Source: Phyllostachys edulis (lineage: Eukaryota > Streptophyta > Magnoliopsida > Poales > Poaceae). Taken from it: DNA of 64,000 nucleotides. The stretch covers positions 93,466,588 to 93,530,587 of the forward strand of contig CM070548.1 of NCBI GenBank assembly GCA_036346405.1. Reading direction: 5' to 3'. Positions 10,961 through 20,800 of the stretch are shown piece after piece (position 1 is the first letter of the stretch; each line of letters begins with the position of its first letter). The notes below the pieces were generated by a model. It was not told the origin of the DNA and did no database searches. It worked only from the letters and a program-made list of their open reading frames with translations. The translations under genes were made by a program, and so were the position numbers.

Positions 10961-11360
10961 AATATCTCAATAGAGTGTTCTAGAGTGTGTGTATACTTAG
11001 TTGTGGACTTGTGGTGCACCTTAACGAAGGGGTCTAGAGTGAAGTGGACGATTGTCTAGCTTAGGCGCAATTTGTGTTAGTTGAATTTGAATTGAAAGGG
11101 GGAGAAGAAGTGGTGATGTGGCGCTTTCTTATGCTTCATTTTGCTCTCAACTTTTACTATACCCCTTAATATCTCAATAGAAGATTAGAGCGTACAAATG
11201 TCTAGGTAATGTGTGAGTTAGTATATGGCTCTACAGTATTCGAGTGTCTAGCTCAGGTATAATTGTGTCAATTGGATCTGAAATCGAACGTTAGAGAAAA
11301 AAATGGTGATGTGGCACAGTCTTGTGCTTCATTTTGCACTGAACTTTAGTAGGAGATTAA
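10961..11360. repeat. Imperfect tandem duplication, period about 207 bp
   Basis: AATATCTCAATAG starts at 10,961 and at 11,168. Each copy then shares a GAGTGTCTAGCT..AGG-like block, GGTGATGTGGC and TGCTTCATTTTGC..T.AACTTT. The copies are clearly diverged and non-coding. Confidence 0.55.
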
Positions 11361-12790
11361 GGCTTTGTTTGGTAGAGCTTCAGATTCTCATTTTTCAGCT
11401 CCTACTCCTAATTATCTGATAATCCACTTCTCTGAGAATCTAGAGTTGCCTCATAAAACATTTGTCTAGTAGGTTGGCTCCAAAAACCATAAGAGAGGGG
11501 ATTAGCAACAATAGACCATACTACCTCTGGTTGTAATTACTTTAATTGTATGTGTCTTACACCTTTGTATTTGTACACAAATTATGATTTTTTTTAAATT
11601 TTTGAAGAACATATGAATGTATTCAGAATTAGAGTGGCTAAAAAACACCACGGTGAAGTGAAGGTAAATCAGATCAAGTCAAGCCTCTTGCAGCTCATGA
11701 CCATGCCGGGCATGCATACAAGCGGGAACAGTTGGGTTGATCCCATTACAAAAGGTTGCACTATGTGAAATAGTGATGACTGATGGAGTACAACAAAACT
11801 TCTCAGATCAAAGAGACATGAAAATTGAAAGTATACCATGCCAGTGAAATGACATCAATGTGGCATTTTTTCACAGTAAAGCGGTTATAGACAACACAGA
11901 CATAAACTAAATTTCACATATAAGATGTACAGACAAATTCCTATGGAACAAGAGTTCAGAGTATCAGACAGATTTCCACATGAACAATAGACAGTGAAGC
12001 AAAGATCTTTTAGCTTATATACACAAGCAGAAGGCGACAACTAGTAAGAGAAATACTAAAACCAACAGTGTTATACATAAGCTATATACTGATACTGCAG
12101 ATGGAGCTGTAACTCTTTACAACATGCAAAACCGAGCTAAAAATCTAGAAAAGATTGTAGGATCACTGAATAGAAAACCACAGGGAACTGGATATCCTAG
12201 TGGAGAGTTGTAAAGCAATATTGCTGATCACACCGGAGTTGAAATGTAATATACTAAAAATCTATATATTGAAATAACATCAATATCCCTTCTGCTGAGT
12301 CACACCAAAGTTGTAAAGGAATACTGCAGATCCTAATTCGATTCTGGTTGATTTTTTAGTTGTTCTTCAAGAGAAGAAAAGAGACAATGATACACTGAAA
12401 ATTCCATAGCTCATACTGTTTTCGCTGAAAATGGCTGCGAGGCTAGGAGCCAGTACCGGTAGCTCTGCATAAAGAACATGTCTGAAAACCTTATGCAGGA
12501 AGCCCACTACCATTTTTTAGGGGAAACAGTAACATCATTCAATAGAAAACACAGTTCTGCATTGTAAATTTTAAATAGAGGAAATGCTAAGATGCACACT
12601 CCACAAACATGGATCATCATGAGAATTGAGATGCTTGGCACAGTAAAGTAGCGACATCAGGAAAACCACCGTATTACAAAATAAGACACACATGAAGAAA
12701 AAAATTCACTTTCAGGCAACAAAAAAATTACTGATTTTTCTCATGAATGATGCACAGTGAAGTTGTGGTAACTGCTGACAGACAAAAACA
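11361..12790. other. AT-rich intergenic, no firm feature
   Basis: Around 11,360-11,480 the words GGCTTTGTTTGGTAGAGCTTC and CTCATAAAACATTTG resemble ends of small grass inverted-repeat elements, but I cannot pair the ends. The rest shows no coding frame. Confidence 0.4.
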
Positions 12791-12811
12791 GAGGGTTGCC
12801 GTAAGAAAACA

Positions 12812-13253
12812 ATGGAGTGCACCTACAAGAAATGGCAATACCTACCAAATTACATAGAGCCGCGAAGAAGGGCTCTGGGGGTGAGGAGGCCATCGACAAG
12901 GGATCCGACGATGAGGGATCCGGGCGAGGGATCCGAGGCGGCGAGGGGATCCAGGGTGCGAGGAGTCCGGGGCAAGGGAGGTGGACGAGGATCCGGGCAA
13001 GGAAGCTGCAACGAGGGGATTGGGGGCGAGGGAAGCCGTCTTGGGAGGGAGGCCGGCCTGAAGGGAGGTGGGGGCGGGGGAGGTGCGGAGGGAGGGGATG
13101 GTGCGGGTGGCTAGCACGGAGGGGGGAGGTCGATGCAGAGGTGGGGGAGGCTAGTGCGGAGGTCGGAGGAGGAGGCGAGGGAGGCACGGAGGGAGGGGAA
13201 AATGATGGGGACGAGTTTATATTCAGTGGCAAGAGGTGATAAATACAATTCAA
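12812..13253 (-). other. GC-rich block, possible reverse-strand first exon
   Basis: A 170-codon reverse frame (12,741-13,253) is Pro/Ser-rich up to an internal ATG at 12,893. From there it reads MASSPPEPFFAALCNL and meets GTAGGTATTG, a plausible splice donor. The forward strand of the same block is Gly-rich. Such CT-rich leaders followed by a short exon occur in grass genes and transposons. I could not find the rest of a gene on the reverse strand between 11.6 and 12.8 kb, so this is a remnant or coincidence. Product unknown. Confidence 0.2.
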
Positions 13254-13352
13254 TTTGAGAGGTATTTTCGTAACAGATGTGCTGATTCTTGCGGGGAGCG
13301 TCCCAAAGGTCGCTTCGAATTTTCTATATGGATCTCACTCCGATTATGAAGT

Positions 13353-15579
13353 TGTAATACCCGTTTTCCGAGTAGAGAGAATTTTAATCGGGAGAAGGTT
13401 GATAGTGAAAATTCAGAAGTTTCGGGGGGGGGGGATTAAGGAATTGGGCCACGGCCCAGGCCTCCTCTGCCTTGTGGCCGGCCTCCAGGCCCATTTGAGG
13501 GGGGATGCCCATGGGCCCTCAGCCCAAGCCGCCCCACACCCCCTCAGCCCAAGCCACCCCCCATCCCCCTTAACCCTAGCCAAGGGGTGCCCCCTTCTCC
13601 CCTTTCCCTTGGCTGCCCCAATCTCCCCAAGCCGCCACCCCCTGCTGTCCCTCCTGGTGTTTGGTGCCTCCCCCTGCTGTCCCTAAGCCGCCCTCCCTCC
13701 TGGTGATTGGCGCCTCCCCCTGCTGCCGGCTTTTGGTGAACGAAGGCGAGGTCCTTTGCGGGGTTGCCGATCAAGAAGAAGAGGAAGGAGAAGGGACTAG
13801 GAGAGGATCATCTTCGAGGCTTGATCATCGTCTTCCCGCGGGTCTTCAAGGGTAATGAAGTGCTTTCCCCGCTGTTTGATGAGGATTAGTTGCGAATTCG
13901 ATTAATTGGGATGGATCGTTTTGCTGCCGGTAGACATTCAATTTTGTCCAGTAGGTTGAGTGGCCGATTTTGGGTTCTTAGAGGCCGACTTTGAGTTGTC
14001 CATATCCTAGAGATATTTATATAATGTTCTTAGCTTTCCGTGGCCGCCAAGAACACGTAATTCCGACATACAAATCAAAAGTTATGATAGTTTCATTCTG
14101 ACTATCCAGAATTCTGACATGATTGATCTGTCAAGTTGTCTCCTAAATTATGATTATGTTAATGGAAGATTCAGGGTTTTCACCCAACTAGGTTATTGTA
14201 GAAATTTTTATAACCTTTCCAGAATGTTAAAGAACGCCCTAATCGGAGTTGTAGATCAAAAGTTGTGATATATTATTTACTGCTGTTCTGTTCGTCTAGG
14301 CAGAATCTGCCTTGTTCTTTCACCCACCTGTTAGCATTTTAATTTGGTCGAATTGGGAGATCTCATTAACTAGGATTTTGTAGTTATGTTCGTTAAGTTT
14401 TCTTAGGATCTGGGCTCACCTCGTTCCAAGTCCCAGATCAATAGTTATGAGTTACTCCGTGCTGCTGTCCAAATTTGTTTCTGTGATTGAGTTGTCCGTT
14501 TTCAGAATAGGTCCAATATTTAATTCTTGGGTTGTCGGGAAGATGTGATAGAACGTTGTTGGTAGTGTCTTGTGCCATGTTGTTCTTATTTTGAGTAATT
14601 ACTTGTGTAGGCAGAGGTTTCGGGTTTAGAGGCACCTTCGTTGCCTACCAACGCATCGTAACGCGGAAGACAAGTATTTCGATATTATTAAGATTAGTGA
14701 ATGCTGAATGCTTGATGTTCGTATTGTGTTTTTCTATGATACATGAGAAGATTCAATGTTTATGCTCCTTTCATATGTGTTATTTCCATGATTAGAGATG
14801 ATGTCTTTCATTGTTCATATTTCATTCCATGCATCCATTATTTATATTTCATCCACGGGAGTGGATTATAAAGACCCATCAATTTCAGTATGGGCATGTA
14901 TGACCCACCATTCCAATGTGGGCAGATTTGGACACCCGTATGAAACATTCTTCATAAGGGATTTAGATCCCCGCATTTTATTAAATGCGGGCTTAGGTGA
15001 ACACCGACGGGTGTGTCACTAGCTATACCGGTATAAGCACGTGTGCAGTCCTTTTCATTTTATTCAATCCCTTCGTTCCATTCATTCATATATCCATTCG
15101 GTGTTATGTTCATATTCCTTAAAGATGTGGTCTTGTTCATAATTGTTGTATGTTCAATTATTCACTGTACTTGTTGAGTCTCGGACTCATTCTTGCTTTA
15201 TTTATTTATTTTAGGTGATCATTGATGATGGCTCTATCAGGAGGGAGTAGACACGCACTAATCATTCACTTCACCATATTCAAGTTCAACATTATGATTT
15301 ATTTTTCATCTTTCATTCGTTAATTGATGAACTGTAATAAATAAAATTAGATAGTGAATGATACCTTATGCTATGTTATGGTTAATTAAGTACTACTTGT
15401 GATCTTTGATCATCCCTGCGATATAATTATTTGGATTCAGATTATATTCATGCCATGGTTCTATTAAATATTGATCTCTTTATGTCATTAGATGAGATAT
15501 TGTCAAATTCTTCCGCATTATGGTTGTATGTTAGATTATTTAGATGATATCTTGGCTTCCGAATAGCCAGGGTGTTACA
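13353..15579 (+). mobile_element. Solo LTR, Gypsy (Tekay/Del-like)
   Basis: It begins TGTAATACCCG and ends AGGGTGTTACA, the same family as LTR A (23,019) and LTR B (26,730). The flanking pentamers are GAAGT (13,348-13,352) and GAGGT (15,580-15,584), a 5-bp target duplication with one mismatch. No primer site or internal region follows, so this is a solo LTR left by recombination between LTRs. Length about 2.2 kb. The GC-rich leader (13,430-13,850) gives Pro/Leu/Ala-rich low-complexity frames that are not genes. A segment at about 14,866-15,050 is strongly conserved in all three LTRs. Confidence 0.85.
14996..15020 (+). other. Conserved LTR hairpin, solo-LTR copy
   Basis: GGTGA-ACACC, loop GACG, GGTGT, one bulged G, TCACT. 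Ten paired positions including one G-U. The same structure occurs in LTR A (24,571-24,595) and LTR B (28,239-28,263). Confidence 0.55.
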
Positions 15580-15823
15580 GAGGTGCTCTGGATTTTTTTA
15601 AAAAATAAGAAGTCAGGGTGTTTGGCTGAGCTCCCACTGCTACAGTTGAGAATCCGAAAGTAGGATTTCTACAAAACAGGTCCTAAGATTTCGCAATTTA
15701 GGAATCAGAAGAAAGAAAAAATGAATACAATCGACGTGACAACAATATTCTTTTTTTACCATCGAGCAATGGGATATGCTCACAAGTGCCCAACACATCA
15801 ATTGAAACTTCCTCAGATCGAAA

Positions 15824-16800
15824 AGAAAAGGGTTGGGCTTGATACTGCCCAGCCCGACTGTTGATTTCCCGTTAAAATACGCAAGGCCAGGAAGGCCAAC
15901 CACCGCCAGACGGCCCATTATAGAATAACTAGATGTGTCGGGTTGGGATGAGACCCAAGGTGAATACCCCGGAGTGTTTGGGCTTTTCAACGGCTAAACG
16001 AAGGCTTTTCTCGAGTCTCCAGACTACTCAAAACGACTGCTGCGGAATTCTCACCACCAGTCCAAAATGAGTAAAAAACTCATGCCGAACCACAGGCCTT
16101 AGGGCTCCCGTCTCCGTACACAACGCACCGGCTACACGGCCGTCAGCCCCTACTAACCTTAACCACCACTCCAGCAGTGCCGTTACAATTTTGCAGATGA
16201 TTGAACAAATAAACAAAACTTCCAGTACAATTTTGCAGATGATTTGTGACTAATGAAGGATTGTATAGCTGTAATCCCGTTTTAGTCGTTGGCATCATTG
16301 CATGTAGTACAGTAGTACATTCTTGAACGCATAGTCAAATTTCTGGATCTGAAACTGCCATCTGAACAGATCATCAAGAACACACCTCAATTTCGTGTTT
16401 CATCTGCTTAGCAGTTTGCTAAACTTTAAGACATTTGAGGGGAAACAGCTATAGAATCATGAAATAGTGGATAGATCATCAAGAACACACACCTCAATTT
16501 TATAATATCCAGAGATGTCATGTGTGGCCAGTCTGTTTTACTGTCTCAGCACGCGTTTCAGGTGCAAGCAATAGACATTTCATTTGAAAAATAAACTGAA
16601 TTTTTCCATCGAGTAATCATTGCATAAATGTCCTAACAGAAAGATTGTTGTCTGAATGTAAATAAACAAAATTAGCCTCATTATGCGACCAGTGAGATAA
16701 GCAAGTTCTCACTGCACTGTCAAGACACACCGGAGACGATGCAGTCGATGCTCATTGTTTCCTTTTCATTCATGGGAAGGCAGAGAAAACAGCAAAGAAT
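15824..16800 (+). repeat. Segmental duplication, copy 2 (partner 7,378-9,540)
   Basis: The less interrupted copy of the duplicated segment. It preserves the pre-insertion site of the 238-bp hAT-type element near 16,722. Frames of 116 and 62 codons on the reverse strand carry no recognisable domain. Confidence 0.7.
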
Positions 16801-18181
16801 GTGTGCTCGTAAATCGTAATCATCCCAAACTCAATATAGGAGACCATTAGTTCAAGAAGAGAACTACTGAATTACCCATTCTCATGTTTGCTATCAGAAG
16901 ACGACGCAAAAAATTATCGATGCGGACTCGATCTCGGTCTCCTGTCGAGAATATTTTGAATCTTGACTGTAAATACTCCTACCTACCAACTAGCCATCGA
17001 GTCAAGTTGCCTAACCGTGTGGTACTCGTAATGCAGAAATATACATGGCTCTTGACGTCGGGCATGGAATTACAAATGACTCACCTAACCTGCTTCAGTT
17101 TGGAGAAGCGACCAGTAGGTCAAATCTCGTGCTGGAATTTCAGAGATCCTAAGTCCAATTTCCAAGCGCTGGAAATGAACACCAAGATCGTAAGCATGCA
17201 ATTTTTAAGCGAGAAAAGGTCTAATCTCGTGCAATGGAATTGTAGGAATCAATGCTAACGACCTAAGCTCTAGTTTGGCACTAACATGCTAACCCCGTCA
17301 GTTGAGGTATCAAATCAACTTAATTTTTTTTTTTTTAAAAAACGTTGCAGAGATAAATCGTATAACCGAGACGGGTTAGCATAGATAACCTCGTGGCCCT
17401 TGTCAAATATCGAGCTCTGGAATTCCAGGAAATGTTACCTTTATCTGAAAAAAAGGATGAAACCCTTTCTTTCAAGGGAACCGTTGAAATGTTTCACATG
17501 TTCTTGGAAAAACAACAGTTTTTTTAATCAGACTGGCCATATGTCGAGCTAGGGAAATGGAAGATTTCCCTCCGAGAATTAGGAAAATAAAGGCTGATTA
17601 TTCTTCACTTGGAACGCGGGGAAAGAACAGTATTGGGGCATTTTTACCAAACAACCGAGTTGTCGAATAAAGCACAAATATTACATGATCATTGACCAGA
17701 AACGTCCATTGACCATTGGTATTCGAAGTCAGACGAGATACTCGCAAGGTCTTGCTTACAGCAACGCAAGCACATCCATTGGCAAAAAAACAGACAGGTT
17801 TGATAAACATGACGGAGGTATTATTATAGTGTCTATAATTAGTCCGTTTGAAACAAAGATTTTCATAGGAATTTCGTATAAAACACTACATCCGGTGAAA
17901 TTGTGAGAGCGAATGTTTCCTTCCCTACTAGAGACATAAATTTTGAGATCATGAGGGGGTGAGGCCTTGCCTGCCCCCTTCTCGCACCGTCACGTGAAAT
18001 TAGGACTGTTGAGATAAATCCACTATATTAATGGACTTTACTCATCCAACTCCAACCTAGGCAAAACATATCGTTTTTAGATAGAGGCAAAACATGTCAT
18101 TGACCACAAAAAAATACTACTATAGATAAACTAACCCATAATCTGCATCAGTTTAAGTGTCGTCAGTTTAAACCAGATAAA
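16801..18181. other. Intergenic, no feature recognised
   Basis: The longest frame (124 codons, 16,884-17,258) has no recognisable domain, no obvious promoter and no coding-like composition, and is probably chance. Confidence 0.45.
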
Positions 18182-18480
18182 TTTTATAGTACATTCTACT
18201 AGTAGTATAAATCAAATCTAACTATTGATTTATTAAGGGTATAATAGATTTTCTTTGTATTTATATTTTTTTGTAAGGGTATTATGGACTTTTTCAACTA
18301 GAGTTGAAAATATTACTCTTTTGCCATGCGGTCCTCACATGGACAATTACAATTTTATCCCCCTCGGAATTTTATTACTCATCCTGTCTAGGGTAGTATA
18401 CCTAAATACTAACTAATCTTAACCATTGGATAAAAATATAATAGACAACCCGTATTAAATTGAGTGTACCATAGAACAAT
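18182..18480. mobile_element. MITE-like element (related copy 56,640-56,960)
   Basis: It starts near TTATAGTACATTCTACTAG and ends near GAGTGTACCATAGA, which gives an imperfect inverted repeat around TATGGTACA.TC. The interior matches 56,640-56,960 in the same orientation with blocks such as AAATCAAAT, ATTGATTT, GGTCCTCACAT, ATTACTCAT and AACCCGTATTAAAT. Non-coding. Confidence 0.55.
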
Positions 18481-19130
18481 CGGTTGTTTAATGTTACGGT
18501 AGTTAGTTCCTATAGAAAACCTCATGCATTAGATCGATGTTCTCTTCGGAGTTGAGTTCAGAACTTCAGATTAGGCAGTGATGCACGAATCTATATCAGC
18601 TAATTGAATGTGCGATCCAGATTGCTACATGCATCCAATAAGGTCGACTCAGCAACTCGTCACGCATACCACCAACATCAATAGGTCAAAATACATTTCA
18701 TATTTAGATACTACTAGTAGAATATATCATAATTTTTTCCAAACAACAGACTGAGATTTTTGTCGACGGACATTCCTTGCTTGACGTTAAATTTCTTGAT
18801 TGACCAAACGTGCACCATTTTCTTGGATGTTAGGCTGCGGTACGTACGGAGAATCGAAAGGATCCAATCAGCAGCTAATTTGGATCGAACAGCTTCAATC
18901 GTCGTTTCTCTTTTGGCTGGCCATCTGAACCGACACATATAATGCGTCGTGGACCTGCATCTGTTCAACGTTGCTCTGCTCGTACCGCAGAAGCAGTACG
19001 TGTCGGAAAGTTTCCGGCCAACAAGCCGTTCGGTTACCTTTGTGCCTAACATGTCTGTACTCTGTAGCATTACTTCAAAAAGGGAAAGAAAAAAAAAAGC
19101 ATGTCTGTACCACGAACACTGCCGAGTCAC
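18481..19130. other. Intergenic, unrecognised reverse frame
   Basis: A 158-codon reverse frame (18,714-19,190) is the longest here. It shows no domain, signal peptide or family resemblance that I recognise, and the other strand and frames are equally open. Not called a gene. Confidence 0.35.
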
Positions 19131-19223
19131 GCACGCTACGCAATAAGCATCAAAGGAATGTTCGCAAATATATAAGCGCACGCTACGCAATAAGCATCAA
19201 AGGAATTTTCGCAAATATATAAG
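19131..19223. repeat. Two tandem copies of a 47-bp unit
   Basis: GCACGCTACGCAATAAGC begins at 19,131 and 19,178. The units differ at very few positions (one is GGAATGTTCG against GGAATTTTCG) and end in AAATATATAAG. They sit immediately upstream of the tRNA-like sequence. Confidence 0.8.
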
Positions 19224-19249
19224 CTTTCTATATAAATATAGTGAGAACT

Positions 19250-19330
19250 GAGCGTAGCTCAGTTGGCAAAGGAGGACGTTGGGCTTCCGTCTATCCGTGT
19301 TCGAGGCTGCTCGGCGCGTATGCTCGCCGT
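19250..19330 (+). mobile_element. tRNA-like SINE head
   Basis: GAGCGTAGCTCAGTTGGCAAAG contains a perfect pol III A box (TAGCTCAGTTGG, 19,255-19,266). A B-box-like GTGTTCGAGGC follows at 19,297-19,307, at the spacing seen in tRNAs. The anticodon arm does not fold cleanly and the acceptor ends (GAGCG against CGGCGCG) do not close into a seven-pair stem, so a functional tRNA is unlikely. A tRNA-derived SINE head or tRNA pseudogene is the better reading. The 3' end is unclear. Confidence 0.5.
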
Positions 19331-19357
19331 TCTTCTTTAATGCAGCTAGAACACCCG

Positions 19358-19712
19358 TTTTGTACTCCTAGGAGTATATACTCCCACTTTTAATATATCA
19401 CTTAAACGAATATATTATACTTCTTTATCACTTTCAATATACTTAAATACCAATTATAAGATACCTCAATGTGATTTGACTAAAAAAAATTCATTCGGTC
19501 CTTTTATTTTTGTTATATATCTTTTTCATATATAAAAGAAGTATATAGACAGATTTCGCTATAAAAAGTGGGCTTTAATGATATTTTTCATGGAATTCAC
19601 TTTAGGATATCTTATAATCATTATTAGAGTATGCTCAAATTGTTAAAGAGGTATCATCGCATTGCGATTTAAGTGGTATATGAGAAGTTGAATCGTATTC
19701 TGTGAGTACCAT
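19358..19712 (-). mobile_element. MITE, copy 1 of a three-copy cluster
   Basis: It begins TACTCCTAGGAGTATATACTC and ends around TTCTGTGAGTACCA. The reverse complement of the interior (AATAATGATTATAAGATA, AAAGTGAATTCC) matches copies 2 and 3, so this copy lies in the opposite orientation to them. Non-coding. Confidence 0.65.
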
Positions 19713-19721
19713 ACCATTTTC

Positions 19722-19722
19722 A

Positions 19723-19754
<32 letters not shown>

Positions 19755-19812
19755 ATTCATGAGATCACTCGGTGTATGAGAAAATTTGAAATCGTACTCC
19801 CAGAGTACCATA

Positions 19813-19877
<65 letters not shown>
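19722..19877. repeat. (TG)n and (TA)n microsatellites
   Basis: (TG)n followed by (TA)n near 19,722-19,751, and a longer pure (TA)n at about 19,816-19,877 between MITE copies 1 and 2. YI-repeat frames here are artefacts. Confidence 0.9.
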
Positions 19878-19879
<2 letters not shown>

Positions 19880-20236
19880 AAAATGGTATGGTACTCACAG
19901 ATCGATCTACCTCTCATATACCACTTAAATTGTATGATGATACCTCTTTGTCAATTTGAACATACTCCAATAATGATTACAAGATACTCCAAAGTGAGTT
20001 TCATGAAAAATTTCATTAAATGCCACTTTTATAGCAAAATCTATGTATATACCATTTTTATATATGAAAAGGGTATATAGCAAAAATAAAGGGAACATGA
20101 TGAAATTTTTTCAATCAAGTCGCGTTGGAGTGTTTTATAATTGATATTTAAGTATCTTGAAAATGATAAAGAAGTATAATATATCCGTTTATGGTATATT
20201 CAAGTGGGAGTATGTACTCCGGGAGTACCAAAGCAG
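19880..20236 (+). mobile_element. MITE, copy 2 of a three-copy cluster
   Basis: It begins around ATGGTATGGTACTCACAG and ends GTATGTACTCCGGGAGTACC. It shares TATACCACTTAAATT, CAATTTGAACATACTCCAAT and GGTATATAGCAAAAATAAAG with copy 3. Confidence 0.65.
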
Positions 20237-20237
20237 G

Positions 20238-20240
<3 letters not shown>

Positions 20241-20279
<39 letters not shown>
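20241..20279. repeat. (TA)n microsatellite
   Basis: Uninterrupted TA dinucleotides between MITE copies 2 and 3, the same arrangement as between copies 1 and 2. Confidence 0.9.
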
Positions 20280-20284
<5 letters not shown>

Positions 20285-20640
20285 TACTCAGAGTACGTAC
20301 TCCCACCTCTCATATACCACTTAAATTTTATGATGAGACCTCTTTATCAATTTGAACATACTCCAATAATGATTATAAGATACCCCAAAGTGAGTTCCAA
20401 AAAAAAATTCATCAAAGTCCACGTTTTATAGCAAAATCTGTGTATAACTGTATATACTTCTTTTATATATGAAAAAGGGTATATAGCAAAAATAAAGGGC
20501 TCCAATGAAAAATTTCGATCAAGTCGCATTGGAGTATCTTATAATTGGCATTTAAGTATACTGAAAATGATAAAGAAGTATAATATGTTTATTTAAGTGG
20601 TATATTGAAAGTGGGAGTATGTACTCCCGCAGATCACTCA
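20280..20640 (+). mobile_element. MITE, copy 3 of a three-copy cluster
   Basis: It begins ATGGTACTCAGAGTACGTAC and ends GTGGGAGTATGTACTCCCGC. The interior is close to copy 2 by eye, with the same orientation and block order. Confidence 0.65.
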
Positions 20641-20800
20641 GTATTTTGCTGTGCAGAAAGGTTGCAGATCGGTAGTAGCTAGCTAACAGCAGGTTATTGG
20701 CTTATTGCAGATCAGCAGCTCAATCATATACGTACGTACACATATGTCTAAGACGATCAAGTTTGTTTTGCCACTGATGATGGCGGTGATGATGACGATC

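Noticed and set aside
16884..17258. 124-codon forward frame as a gene
   Set aside because: No recognisable motif, AT-rich random composition, no supporting signals.
18714..19190. 158-codon reverse frame as a gene
   Set aside because: No domain, no promoter, and overlapping forward frames are equally open.
19250..19330. Functional tRNA gene
   Set aside because: The A box is perfect but the acceptor and anticodon arms do not fold, so it is kept only as a SINE head or pseudogene.
19635..19928. Tyr/Ile repeat frames
   Set aside because: Products of (TA)n microsatellites; the same applies at 49,072-49,360 and 58,842-59,384.
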